From the NCBI RefSeq assembly GCF_039555335.1, contig NC_092642.1:14704243-14768242 (forward strand): DNA of 64,000 bases, written 5' to 3'. Of the stretch, positions 35,942 through 47,513 are shown piece after piece. Each line of letters starts with the position of its first letter. The first letter of the stretch is position 1. The notes beneath the pieces were generated by a model. The model searched no databases and was not told the origin of the DNA. It worked only from the letters and a program-made list of their open reading frames with translations. The DNA is from Amphiura filiformis (Eukaryota > Echinodermata > Ophiuroidea > Amphilepidida > Amphiuridae). The translations under genes were made by a program, and so were the position numbers.

Positions 35942-36490
35942 GTGCACCGATTATTAAATTACATAAATTGGTCCCAGTGATCATGGTGATATGAAAAATT
36001 ATAAATGACATTTTGTCATAATTGTTACCATTTTAGTGGTGGATCCCGGATCAGCTATTTAAAAGCATTATTTTATCCAAGCTCTCAGCCCAGTAATCTT
36101 CTGATAAATTGGCATTTTTTTCTTGAATTCCTGGATCTGCCAGTGCATGCATTGTAGTTTTTGTAAATGGTTTCAAGCCCGAGGTTTCAAGAAAGTACTG
36201 TATAAATTGTCTCAGCAAAATAGTATTTGATTCTTCTAATGTATTGCTAGAACATACATGTAAAAGAAATAATACTTTCAGAACTGTTTTTGCAACAATA
36301 AAAAATTAATTGTGATGTTTTTTAATAAAAGATGATTTCTAAACGAAAAATGTTTCCGTAGCCTTTACGACTATTTATTAAGTAATATTAAGTAACCGTG
36401 TATGGCTATTCAGCTCGGGAGTTTTATGAGGCCAGACCAAGTTGAGAATTTAAGGATAACGATAATATCACGCTTAATTCCGTAACTCTA
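35942..36490. other. Stretch without recognised features
   Basis: Interior of the 7.6-kb element. No gene, RNA or repeat was noted. Confidence 0.35.
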
Positions 36491-36497
36491 CTTCAAT

Positions 36498-36562
36498 GGT
36501 CTTGGTTATGAATCGATCGGCACTTGTGATACCGACGTCACAGGTTCGATTACCCGTCAAAT
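36498..36562 (+). repeat. Weak tRNA-like fragment
   Basis: GGTTCGATTACCC is a B-box-like T arm; a possible anticodon stem TCGGCA/TACCGA with loop CTTGTGA precedes it. There is no acceptor stem, so it is at best a pseudogene or SINE scrap. Confidence 0.3.
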
Positions 36563-36589
36563 GCATTAACAGTTCTCTAGTCCGAAACT

Positions 36590-36920
36590 CGAAAGCACTT
36601 AGCTAGTCCCAATCTGAAAAATGGCGGTAGTCCAACTCCAAATAGATTCATATTCGGACTATGTCAACGTTTCGGACTAGTGAAGTGTTTTTCATATTAC
36701 GACCAGTGACAAGTTTTTCATTATATTCGGACTAGGGCAGAGTTTTTCATTATGTAGGCCTACTACATATGTTGAAGGTATCAAAACAATGAAGTTCACT
36801 GCATTACATATTTGGACTAGGACGTGTCGGACCAAAGATGTTTATTTCATGTTCGGAATACTGACGAGTTGGACTAGCATCATATGTCGAACCAGCGACG
36901 TGTCAGTCCAAAGCCATGCC
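36590..36920 (+). repeat. Degenerate TTCGGACTAG repeat
   Basis: The word TTCGGACTA(G/T) and variants (TTTGGACTAGG, TTGGACTAGC, TCGAACCAGCG) recur about ten times at irregular spacings, twice with GTTTTTCATTAT in between. Confidence 0.55.
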
Positions 36921-36929
36921 CCTGCAAAA

Positions 36930-37960
36930 GTAGTACTCAATCTGAATACAGGACATCTATCTTTTTTATTTGTTTCTGTGCAATTATGATTTAAACTAGG
37001 GGCTACAGTTTAGTTCAAATAATTACTTCCATAAAGCATGAGCCATTAATATTGACGAAAGTAATGTTGGGAATTCTGAAGATAGATTGAGGAAATAAAT
37101 GATTATTTCGGATGTCTTTTAGCAAATATTGTGATAGTTTGGTCGACAGTTCGATAGTACAGCTGGCAACCTAGTCCGAATAATCAGACCCAGAACAAAA
37201 TATTAATTTCTGACATGATCGTGTTCTGGAACCAATGTCACAATGATGAGCGCATTCACATGGTAAGCTTAAATTGATCTTATTGAGCCAGTCGGCCACG
37301 CTAGCAAGTAGCCGTGCACCATAACTGCTAGCTTTACGGCCCAGAAAGTTCCCAATCCATTGCAAAATCCATTCATACCAGTAGGCTACGAATTTTTATT
37401 TCGCTCAGAATTCGTATGTAGGGAAATAAGTTGTTTACTTTTTACTTCCTTGTTTATTTACCCTGACGTAATTGTGAATATTCATGAGCTAGGTACATCA
37501 ACAGACCAATCGCAATCGGTTATTGACATGACGTATTGGCAAAAGTTGACCTCTGATGACCTGATAAACATGTTTCCTCATGTATTCTCAAACGTGGGCC
37601 CGAGACATGGACGTATATTTTTCCCGATATTTTTACTTTGACAGTTGAGATGTTTTACTTGTTATTATCCGGGCGGAAATATTTCTTGCAAATTGAATAT
37701 TTGTTTGAAGTAGAAAACATGGACCACGACCAATATTATGTGGAAAATAACGTCATTTCTTGACATTTGCGGCGAATCATTTTAAGTTGTTTTTTTCGAG
37801 ATTAGTTCGATCTTCCAAAATATGTGTTAGGCCACAATCAATCATTATATATAAGTAATATTTCGCATCAAAACAAATTATTTTTTGATATTTGAGAGGG
37901 GAAATTTACGCTCCATTTTTGTTGTCTCGACCACGCAATAGCGACTCGCTGTGCACACAG
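36930..37960. other. Stretch without a supportable gene
   Basis: Interior of the 7.6-kb element. The longest frame (37360-37641) has no recognisable domain. Confidence 0.35.
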
Positions 37961-37984
37961 CACAGGCCGGTCGTTTTCAGCGGG

Positions 37985-38155
37985 CAACGGGCAAACGTTG
38001 TCAGTGGGCAACGGACGAGCGTTGACAAAAATAAGCCCTCTATACTTGAAAAGCTAGCAACGGTCTGTCGTTGCTAGAAATGATGCCATCTGTTGACTGC
38101 AACGGTCCGGCGTTGCTAGAAATATTGCCCTCAGTTGATCAACGGCGTGCCGTTG
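37985..38155. promoter_or_regulatory. Right array of CAACG-N6-CGTTG palindromes (5 sites)
   Basis: Perfect sites at 37985-38000, 38009-38024, 38058-38073, 38100-38115 and 38140-38155 with hexamers GGCAAA, GACGAG, GTCTGT, GTCCGG and GCGTGC. The last overlaps the terminal inverted repeat. A more decayed candidate sits near 37961. Confidence 0.75.
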
Positions 38156-38167
38156 TGCTACAGACTG

Positions 38168-38789
38168 GTTATACAAACGTACAATAAATTATTTACAGTG
38201 GGAATGGATGGATGCTCCGGTGTGCTCGTTTTCATCTGAGTAATCCGAGTATAAGGAAGCGCCTAGCATAGCCTGGGAAAAGCGGGGGAAGATATGTTCC
38301 ATGCTTTGTCTTACTTAAAACAACTGAACTAAGTAATAAGTAGTATTAGCGGATTATAGTCGTCATGCTTATCAACATAGTATGAAATGAAATGAAATAA
38401 TTTCAAAACATTTTTTCCACTCTAGTGCTATAATATTCGTGCATTGATTGTGTGTGCAAACCGTGACAACGATAAGATATCTTTAATTGAACTTGACTTA
38501 TTAAAGAACATCTTGCCGCGTACTTTACGAAAGTCAGTCTTGTGTCACCATTATTTCAACCAATCTCAGACTATCTGCGAGGTCAACACTGCTAATTCTA
38601 AAACACGGTTTTATTCATGAATATTTTATCCACAACGGACAGTATCATGGTATCAAAACTCAATTTACATGGTATCGATGAAACCAGTTGAAATAAGAAC
38701 GAAATCCATAATTTTAATGTCATTGTTTAGGAAAAAATAATGCTTGAAATAATTATATGTATAAAATGTAATCTCTTATACCCCACCAT
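38168..38789. other. Stretch without recognised features
   Basis: Right flank of the 7.6-kb element. No gene was seen. Confidence 0.4.
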
Positions 38790-39525
38790 GCCCACGGAGC
38801 TAATCTTCACCAAATTTTGTGAAACAAAAACCGGTGGACCATCCAATAACCGGAACGGTATAACAATTGACCTTTTTGTTAAATTCGATGGGGTATATGT
38901 CCTAAATTGAGAATGGACCGTCGATTTATGAAAAGGTCGCAAGCCTTTTTTTCTTTTGGTGGACCCAAGTAACTGCCTAAAATGAGGCAAACTTGAAAAG
39001 AAATGGGGTTTCAAATTGAACTTTGGAATTTGAAAAATATAAATCACGTTGGGTATAATGCTGTACTAACACTTTTCTTTGATAACTATGACCACATTTT
39101 TTTATTTTTTCAAATATTCAAAAACAAAACCAATAATCTAAGCTAATTGAACACACACCTATACCATATCCAATAGGCGGAACGGTAACAAGAGCTCTAA
39201 GTGTCAGAGGGTCATGTCTCTTTTTTGTTTGTTTTGTTTTTTTGGGTTTTTTTACAACTTTTATTGTATTATCTTGCGAACTACGGAGTTGAAAATGGAC
39301 CGTCTCACTCGATTTGTAAAAAAGGTTGAGACTGTAACTGCCTAAAATGAGGCAAAATTGAAAAGAAATTGGGTCTCATATTGAACTTTGGAATTTGAAA
39401 AGTATAAATCGCGTTGGGCCTAAGGCTGTGCTAACACTTTTCTTTGATGACTTTGATCAAAATTGTTTTATTTTTTGAAATATCTTAAAAAAAACCCAAT
39501 AATCTAAGCTAATTGAACAGACAGT
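38790..39525. repeat. Two tandem copies of a unit of about 365 bp
   Basis: AACTGCCTAAAATGAGGCAA occurs at 38971 and 39336. The surrounding blocks (GAATGGACCGTC, TTGAACTTTGGAATTTGAAAA, GCTAACACTTTTCTTTGA, CAATAATCTAAGCTAATTGAACA) recur in the same order. Confidence 0.85.
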
Positions 39526-40600
39526 TGTGTCAGTTGTGTCACAATCACCACAAAATTGTTCATCCTCCAGCAAAAAAAAAGCACACAAAAAAAAGCGCGG
39601 AACTCAAAAATAGGTGTCATCATGTTAAATAATAACTAAAGTTAACTTGCCTGAAAATGTCATGAAAGTTGGTTGGTTGGTCTATATTCCTAGTGGTGTA
39701 TTAAACATGCTGAATGAAGTAAATAATTGTGCATAATCAATTATTCATCATCATGCTCATAATATTGCTCGGTACTCATGCTAGTCGGAAGTTTTGCGAA
39801 ATATCGGGTGTTTTCTGCTCTACACGCCATTCGCGAAACACACAAAAAGGGGCCATTTCTCAAAACACATTCGCTATTATTGTAAAAAAAGGGGTTTTTC
39901 TTCTATGAATCAAGTAAAATAGTGCGCATAATCAATTTTTCATCATGATCTTAATATATTGCTCAAAATTCTTATTTTGGGAAACAAACACAGAAAAATG
40001 TGCTTAAACCAGAAAAGGGCATTGTTGAAGGGCAAACCATTCGTGAGATCGCAAAATAAGATCAAAATGTTTTTTTTTTCTCCAAAATTGGCCGACGAGG
40101 ATGAGTACCCGTGGATGCAAAATAAAATGCGTTAATTAAGCCCCGTGACAAGGCTTGTTATCAAAATCCATTATATAATTAGTTGTTTTCCTATTGAAAT
40201 GTCATCGATGCAGAAATTGTCTTTTTCAAAATAAATGGCTCAATGGAAGCTCTTCCATCCTTGGTATTTTAACACAACTCAACTGACAGGAATTTGAATA
40301 TATCAAGAGATTAGCTCGGAGACAAAACTTAAGACATTTCATACGCTTATTTAAGCATCAAACGGCAAGTTCGCGTCAAAGCTGGCAACCAAATACATGT
40401 CAAATTATTCGTCTTGGTCTAAGGATCACAAAAATGTAACACATTTCTTGCACGTAGGACATATAGTTAGGGACGCACCATTAGATATCAAGGGGGGCTG
40501 GGTAGTTGAGGTCATGATAATTTTTTACCTCCTCGGAGAAGCAATTTTTTTTTCTGAAACATTTTTTTTTTAATACCTTGACGAGACAATTTGTTGTTGT
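39526..40600. other. Stretch without recognised genes
   Basis: Two diverged direct copies of an AATTATTCATCATCATG / AATTTTTCATCATGATC segment at about 39739 and 39930. Nothing else was supportable. Confidence 0.4.
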
Positions 40601-40870
40601 TTTTCTCCTACAATCTTGGAAATAAGTCTTGGAACGCTTGGGTGTAAATAACGGAAAACTGTCACCCCCTGTCCAATGTCGCGGATTCCCAATGTGTCCA
40701 ACATTGATTGATGGGGAGGGGGAAGGGTAAATCATTGTTGTAGAAGTCATGTTTGTTCCCAAGAACAATATACGTCATTTCCATGATCATACAAAATTCT
40801 GGACGAAATTTACGGCAGAGTGTGCTAAGCATTCCAAGTACTTTTTTCCAAGATTGTAGGTGAGACAATT
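40601..40870. repeat. Small foldback
   Basis: Arms CTCCTACAATCTTGGAAATAA (40605) and CCAAGATTGTAGGTGAG (40848), plus TCTTGGAACGCTT against AAGCATTCCAAG. No coding sequence. Confidence 0.6.
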
Positions 40871-41694
40871 TTTTTTAAATCGTAAAGTTCTATATTTAAA
40901 CAATTTGTTTTTCGACTTGTGAAATGTTGTCCATACTTTTACCATTTTAACGTTTTCTAGCACCTAAATTCCGTGTGCCACATCATTATTTCTATAAATG
41001 ATTAAACATCAGGGCGTAGCCACACCACACTCCCCCCTTCCGTTAGCTACGCTACTGGTTCACCTGGTGAGTTTAATAGCACGTAGCGGGGAACATTACC
41101 ATTTCAAAGGAGATCCATGTCTCGAAAAAAATTGCCATTTATAAGCTGTACTGATGAGGATAATTTTTCTTCACTAACTGTGACAATTTTTTTTCACCCT
41201 TGGCATCAAATCTTTTTTTTTTTTTTTTTGGGGGATGTTGCTTTGTGTGTGTTTTTTTTTTTTTGGTCCGAGGTCAATCTGCGTTTTATACGGGGTGATT
41301 AATTAAAGTTGCTCCAATTTTCGTAAAAATGGATGCAAACTGTTCTTCAAGTGCAACTGATTCAGGAAAAGAATAGTCTTTGCTATGTCAAGTTCAGAAG
41401 ATATAAATCCATTGAAACCTATGGAATATTTATTTTGCTGTGTAACATGCTAACTAGACATACATGTAGCAGATAGTACAAACGTTTACGTATTAAAATT
41501 TGAGCAACTTTGACTTTCGATTTGACCCATACACAACAAGTATATCGACCTGTGACCTTTTGTGCCTCATAACTTCTTAATGATAGGTCGTACACGTACA
41601 AACATTTCATTTCTGGGATTCGTGTGGCCAGACGCATAACTTGACATGTTTGAAAGTGTTATTGGAATAAAATAAATTTTGCCCCTAAGATCCC
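40871..41694. other. Stretch without recognised genes
   Basis: Contains long T runs at 41214-41228 and 41252-41262. ATTAAAGTTGCTCC (41302) and GAGCAACTTTGAC (41503) may be the ends of a further small foldback. Confidence 0.35.
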
Positions 41695-41700
41695 CCGGGG

Positions 41701-42005
41701 GTCACTCCCATTGTGGCCTGTACACCATCCGCGATAATCAACTTTTGAAAAGCACCCTAAACAAGGATTTAACCCTTGGCTAAAACGACACCCTAAACAG
41801 GGATTTCATTCCTAACATCAAATTTCATACCCTAAATTTCATTTCCGCGTATTTAGCAATTGCAATTTTGCTACCCTTTTTTCCAATTGTTCATGTTTTT
41901 GACACCCTAAACGCGATACGCGCGTATCTTGCCTACCCACGAAAAACGACCCTTTTTACGCGTTTTCATTATCGCGGATGGTGTACAGGCCATAATGGGA
42001 GTGAC
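41701..42005. repeat. Foldback MITE (GTCACTCCCATT ends)
   Basis: Arms GTCACTCCCATTGTGGCC (41701) and GGCCATAATGGGAGTGAC (41988), continuing TGTACACCATCCGCGATAA against TTATCGCGGATGGTGTACA. ACACCCTAAAC words recur inside. A 156-codon open frame across 41868-42338 is a by-product of this and the next element. Confidence 0.9.
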
Positions 42006-42007
42006 AT

Positions 42008-42338
42008 ATTGAAGATATTGATTTTTTTTCCCAAAAATACCTTATTTTTTTTGGTGTTTTGGGAAAAAATCCATATCTTCAATACGAAAGGTCCAAATTT
42101 TCAATTGATCATCGGCTTTTCATCCCACCTACATACACTTGAAGTACATATCATCAGATTTATAAAGTTAACTCCGAGTACTGTTAAATATCAAAAATAT
42201 CAATTTTTAATCATTTGCCATAACATGTGTTTTACATTGCGAATTTCAAAAAATCAAAATTATTTGATATCAGAAGGATATTCTTCGTATTCAGAATGCA
42301 ATTCGATATGTCTGATGTGCTCTAATGTCCCGCAATAA
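42008..42338. mobile_element. MITE family C, copy 3
   Basis: Shares GGCTTTTCATCCCACCTACATACAC-like, TCAGAAGGATATTCTTCG and GATATGTCTGATGTGCTCT blocks with 5236-5690. It abuts the preceding MITE directly. Confidence 0.75.
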
Positions 42339-42830
42339 GTACTGTCCAAACGTTCATACCCCATCCCTTAAAGTGAAAAAATTAAAGGACATTAGATACT
42401 TAAATATACACGGAAAATTTAAAAGAACTTGCTATAAATAAAACATAACTAATTTGATGAGATTAAGCGTAAGATGCTAACAGTGTATTGGGATTTGGTA
42501 TTTCTAAAATTAACATCAGGCGAGTTCCATAAAAGGGCACTCTTTTGTTGTGAGGACGGTACAATTGAGACACGCGGGTAGACAATAATTGTGCTTGATC
42601 GGGTCTTAAACTGTATAGTGAATGATGTGAAACTATAGAATTACTGAATATACAAACTTAAAATATTTAAATATCATTGTACAATAATATTACAATTGTT
42701 ACGTATTGGGCTTTTGTTGCGTATTGGGCTCATATAATAGGCGTTCACATAAATGCTGTATCAAAGTTGCTACCAAATGTTTACTCTTTAAATAATGGGG
42801 CAGCTGATTTGCTATCTTCAGTAGATTGCA
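42339..42830. other. Stretch without recognised features
   Basis: AT-rich. A tandem GCGTATTGGGCT word pair lies at 42701-42731. No gene. Confidence 0.35.
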
Positions 42831-42840
42831 ATTTTTGTCA

Positions 42841-42858
42841 ATGTATTTATTTATGTAT

Positions 42859-42917
<59 letters not shown>

Positions 42918-43040
42918 TTTTGGAACCCCAAAAGTCCGAAAAGTATCAATTTTGTCCGGTGCAGGCGAGGCCTGTCCGTATTGGTCCGCAAAAGTCCAGA
43001 TTTCTGACACCTAAGAAGATAATTCAATTAACTCTGGTTC
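42841..43040 (+). repeat. (TTTA)n plus dispersed AAAGTCCGAAAAG repeat
   Basis: ATTT microsatellite (42841-42920) followed by CCCCAAAAGTCCGAAAAG and a tail to AATTAACTCTGGTT (43040). The tail recurs inverted at 45590-45780, and the microsatellite junction recurs inverted at 29505-29540 inside the higher-order repeat. The fixed junction suggests a mobile unit with a (TTTA)n end. Confidence 0.7.
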
Positions 43041-43289
43041 AGAGTTTAAAATGCCACATTTAACACTGTTTAAAACGCTCTCTTTATTACATAACGAACC
43101 ATTGTGACTGAACGCAATGCCGCGGGATGCTATAATTTGGTCCATGTGTGTAAAACAAATAAGTCTACACATATCTGTTTGCACGTTTGCATTTCGTCAA
43201 ATATTTTCGATTAAATTAAAAAAGTATTTAGGGGGGAACTTATAAAAATAAAAAAATAAAAAACGTAGACTAAAGAAAGAACCGGATGA

Positions 43290-44165
43290 ACATCACCCAC
43301 GAGAGCAGGCGGGTTTTAGAGAAGGTGTCTCAACCATGGACCACCTACTTGTAATTAAGCAACTCATTGAAAAATCAAACGAATATCAACTTGACCCATG
43401 TAATGGATTCATTGATTACGAGAAAGCATTTGATTCCATAGAACATCAGGATCTCTTCCAAGTACTGAGAGAAATAGATATATAATGAAGGGTATGTTTG
43501 TATTATGGAGGATATATACACAGATGCAACATCTCGAATCCATCTGGATAGTGACGTTTCTGAAATTGTTTTAAAATCGTTTTAACAATTGTTTTAACAA
43601 TTTCAGAAACGTCACTTAAAATATATCCAGTGGAGTTAGACAAGGAGATACATTGTCAACAAAGATATTCACCTTGTTCACAACAGCTATGGAGGCTATC
43701 TTGGAAGACATAAAGAAGTCTTATGCAACAAAAATATACCTATGTCACTCAGAAGGAACGTATATAATCAATGTGTCCTTCCAACAATGACATGAATGAT
43801 GTATGGCTCTGAAACATGGTCATTAACTAAATATTTAGAAACTAAACTACAATCTGCCCAAAGAGCAATGGATCGGCAAATGTTAAACATCTCACTGTGA
43901 GACAAAGTAATTAAGGTGCTGAACCATCAGACAGCTGACCGGACAATCAAAATGGAGATGGGCTGGGCATGTTGCCAGAAGAAATGATAACAGATGGACA
44001 AAGAGATTATTAGAATGGCAACCAAGAATGGGAAAAAGAAGATGTAAACAGAAGAGGAGGTGGGGAGATGATATAACATCATATATTGGCACAACATGGG
44101 CGGCGAGAGGAAGGTCTGGAGTGATCATGAGGAGGGCTACATTCAACACTGGATTGACATAGCCT
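43290..44165 (+). mobile_element. RTE/BovB-like LINE remnant
   Basis: Conceptual frames read R-E-Q-A-G-F-R-E-G-V-S-T-M-D-H and Y-E-K-A-F-D-S-I-E-H (43310-43450), then after several frameshifts Y-G-S-E-T-W-S-L-T (43803) and W-A-G-H-V-A-R-R (43963), in the order expected of an RTE-type reverse transcriptase. The catalytic YxDD region is missing. A short palindrome at 43557-43610 marks an internal rearrangement. Confidence 0.8.
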
Positions 44166-45589
44166 AGATAGATAGAAGTCAGATGAATGTTAATTAAGTT
44201 ACTTTTTTTTATTCGGCATCAAAAATGCACACATATATGAAAATATATCACTTAATATTGAGTATAAATTAGTGAAATATTTAATTAGGTCATTGTTTAG
44301 GACAATTTACTGGAAAATACTCTTTATTCGGTACCTCTTACTTCTTAAGGGTAGACGAGGTATTGTTGGTCGAAGCAACCTAAAAATCGATTTTCATTAT
44401 GTAGATCAATATATTATTGAAAATTATCACCTTGATGTTTTGCAAAAGTTCATTCTACAAATCGTATACTTTGCAAACTTCCTTAATTTATTGTTGTTAA
44501 TGAGTTATGTACGTTTTACAAAAGTGTTGTTGTTTCAGCCCTCTATAAATCGTAACTTCTACACGTTCGCTATGAATTGAGCAATGCAGTTTTTGCTATA
44601 GCTCACTACCATTCGTAATATGCTGTGAAATACCAAATCACAACAGTTAATAATTAATAACCTTAACAGTAACTTTTTCCATGATTAAAGCAAGAATGTT
44701 GCATGGTAATTAAAACATCATTTTCAAATCCACGCCTACATATTGCCAAGAATTAGCCAGCCCTGTTGGTTCATCCAATAATTGTTAAAACAATTGTTCA
44801 GTTATACTCTATAATTGCCTACAGATCCTTATAATTCTTGTCTTGGGCCAGAAATCAGAATGGTAACATTTCTGGTGTGTTATGAGGTCATTTAAATCAA
44901 GATCAAAAGAGCGAAAAGGTAAAAAAAGAAGAAAATGAAACATTGGCATTTTTTTGAAAAATAAACTAAAATAAGGCGACAGAGAAATAAAAAAACACCC
45001 TGATCTACGGGCAGTACGGTTGGTCTGTCTGGCGGTTTTTTTTCCATGAGACTAAAATGTCCCTATAAAACTGAATAATCTAACAAAAAATATGAAAATA
45101 TTTTGAAAACAATTTTCTAAAATGTTCAGTCTAAAATGGCTGGACCTTTACATGATTTTAGCCAAATTTAAAAAAAAATTCTCCAAATTGCAAAATTCTG
45201 GGTCGAGTTTTTTTTTTTTTTTCGTCTTACAAAAGTAATTCCTGAGTATGGTCAACTCAAAAACGCTACTCACTTTAGACCATGATCAAAACATGTGACA
45301 TAATAATTATTACTAGCCTTACTATGAATTATGGTATAATAAGAAATAAAATGTGTGAAAACATCCCTGAATTTGTTCAAATTCTGTAATATATGAGTTG
45401 TTATATATCATGATCACCAACCATGACCATTTCCAATCAATACTGTACGGCTCACAGACAACATGCCAACCATGCCAACAGGGTCAGAATTCGTATGACC
45501 CTTAGTTTAACAATGGCCTGGAGCTAAGAGAGAATTCTGGTTTGACCAGCACAGACTTCATGTCCACAGCCAGGGATCTACAGCTCTAT
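44166..45589. other. Stretch without recognised genes
   Basis: The open frame 44272-44580 (102 codons) has no recognisable domain. No repeats shared with the rest of the window were noted. Confidence 0.35.
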
Positions 45590-45785
45590 CACAAGCTCTA
45601 GGATTTCGCGGTCTTTTGCGGACTCTTGTGGATTTTTGTGGACAAAGTGACCAACTCTTAACCAGAGTTAATTGAATTATCTTCGTAGGTGTTGGCTAGG
45701 ACTTTTGCGGACTAATACATACAGACCTCGCCTGTTCTGGACAAAATTAGTACTTTCCGGACTTTTTGGATTCCTAGCATGCCTA
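45590..45785 (-). repeat. Inverted copy of the 42920-43040 repeat
   Basis: CCAGAGTTAATTGAATTATCTTC (45662) is the complement of 43013-43040; GGACTTTTGCGGACTAATAC and CTTTCCGGACTTTTTGG follow as in that repeat. The microsatellite end is absent. Confidence 0.75.
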
Positions 45786-45979
45786 GTGTATACCGATGCC
45801 ATCTCAGATAGGGACAAGGTATTGTACAACCATAAGTGTGGCTTTGTTTCACTGGGAACTTGAAATTAATATTGAAAGTGATTAATTTCAAAGACAAGCT
45901 AGGAGAGTGTTGTGTGTGACCCAACTAACCACTACTGTCAACCTTCTGGAACTGCTTTGCGTGAGACAGAGCCGTACCG

Positions 45980-46225
45980 GGATTTATCGACTACAATATT
46001 CACCCATGGCACTCGAGAATCTGAAAAGCGTTGGGGGGGGGGGGGGGTTGTAGGGACAACAAATTATTTTGACGATGCGTGAGATTTTACTCATTTTCCA
46101 GCATTTTGCGTGAGATTTACTACCTAGGACTGCGATTATACTACCTTGGCGTGAGACCGTGAGAAAGTGACCAAATGCGTGAGACTCACGGCCAATGCGT
46201 GAGAGTTGACACGACAATCATTGCA
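45980..46225. repeat. GCGTGAGA-rich repeat with G run
   Basis: A G run at 46033-46049 is followed by six GCGTGAGA(C/T) words in 130 bp (46076 to 46204). Low-complexity, non-coding. Confidence 0.6.
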
Positions 46226-47511
46226 AAAATTGTTCTGAAGCTGTATTGAAATCCGGAATTGAAATGTTGTATCGGTGTTTGAAACTTGAGGGTTGATACC
46301 AATAGTAAAGTATACAATGTAAATTTTGTAGGCTGTAGTTAGTATACAAGGTATAAACAAAATCATATCTACATTTGCCAATGAACTTGAAGCTTTTGGT
46401 ACAGTATTTCTATACCCTCAAGCTATCAGAAGACAGTCAAAACTCTAACTGATGGTGCAAACATGACAACATTGAAATGGATATACAACCAACATTCACA
46501 GCTTAGCTCAACCATACATGTGATCGTTTGTCAATCAATTATTTTAAATCCACAAGTATAAGAACAAAGTTCATATAAAGTGTATTTTTAAAAATTAAAA
46601 GTTATATATAACATAATGTAGTGGGCAGGAAAACTAAATAAAAAGTTTTAAAGCATTATTACTTTCATGGATAGGTCTGAATTGAATAACTATTTATGTT
46701 GGGACTTGCTGGAATCACTTAAATCCTAGCAATTTGTCCTCAAATCCCAAATTCCTTTCAAATATCACTATTTCTATACATTGCGCTAAGACCACCACTT
46801 CCGGCGGTATGTTTTAAAGGATATAGATAATAACGTATTTCCTATTCCTGAAACAATGCAATTTTCATAAACCAATGATCATCCTAAATAACTCCAAATC
46901 TTCCTATTTTGTGGAATCACCACCATAAAGGGTATGTTCCTGTTAAATGGATAATTTGTCCGTCAGACCATCGACTGGAATGTCTTTTTACAGTCTATGG
47001 ACAGACCATGACGCGTCATAATGAATACCTGCCACTGACCATGAAGGTAGCTCAGTCCGCCCAGTCATCTGTGTCCTGATGCCGCCACTGTCGTGTTTGG
47101 ATACCTGCACACGGTGTTTGCGGACAATGACACTCCGATTGCACTATTTTATGGCACGGAGAGTCGAAGAAGTTAATGCACACTTGCACACACATCTTGC
47201 ATCTTGTGATCAGGAGAAGAATATGAAGTATATGACACTATCTTTTAAGCCATTGTACAAAATATATCATTTGTTGTGAAATTTTACTTAAATAAACATG
47301 AAATTTGTAGTTTTAAAGTGTATCCATGCAAAAATTACAGAATTTGACCATTTTTAAATGTTAAAAGGCCTGTAATTTTGCTTAACACTGATAATGTCAC
47401 TTTTGTACATGTTTGTTTTGTTGTTATTTGAGTGTTTTTATTTTTTACACATACATTGTGTTTTTCATAATACCATACTGTAAACGAACCAGCTCTTCGC
47501 TTTTGCCCAAC
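46226..47511. other. Stretch without recognised genes
   Basis: The frame 47079-47279 (66 codons) and its neighbours show no known domain. No splice-supported model could be built. Confidence 0.35.
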
Positions 47512-47513
47512 TA

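Larger units (their letters stand above)
30558..38167. mobile_element. 7.6-kb DNA element with 27-bp inverted ends and palindromic subterminal arrays
   Basis: The left end 30558-30584 (CAGTCTGTAGCACAACGG...) is the exact complement of the right end 38141-38167. GTTAT flanks both ends (30553-30557 and 38168-38172), a 5-bp target duplication. Next to the ends lie arrays of CAACG-N6-CGTTG palindromes (30570-31142 and 37985-38155). The interior is non-coding as far as I can read and carries younger insertions (33079-33533, 34536-34922, 35033-35941). It is non-autonomous. End sequence plus 5-bp duplication do not fit a superfamily I can name with confidence. Confidence 0.8.

Noticed and set aside
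41868-42338. 156-codon frame on +
   Set aside because: It spans two adjacent MITEs; the translation follows the inverted arms and has no domain.
42677-43063. 128-codon frame on +
   Set aside because: It is mostly the (TTTA)n microsatellite.
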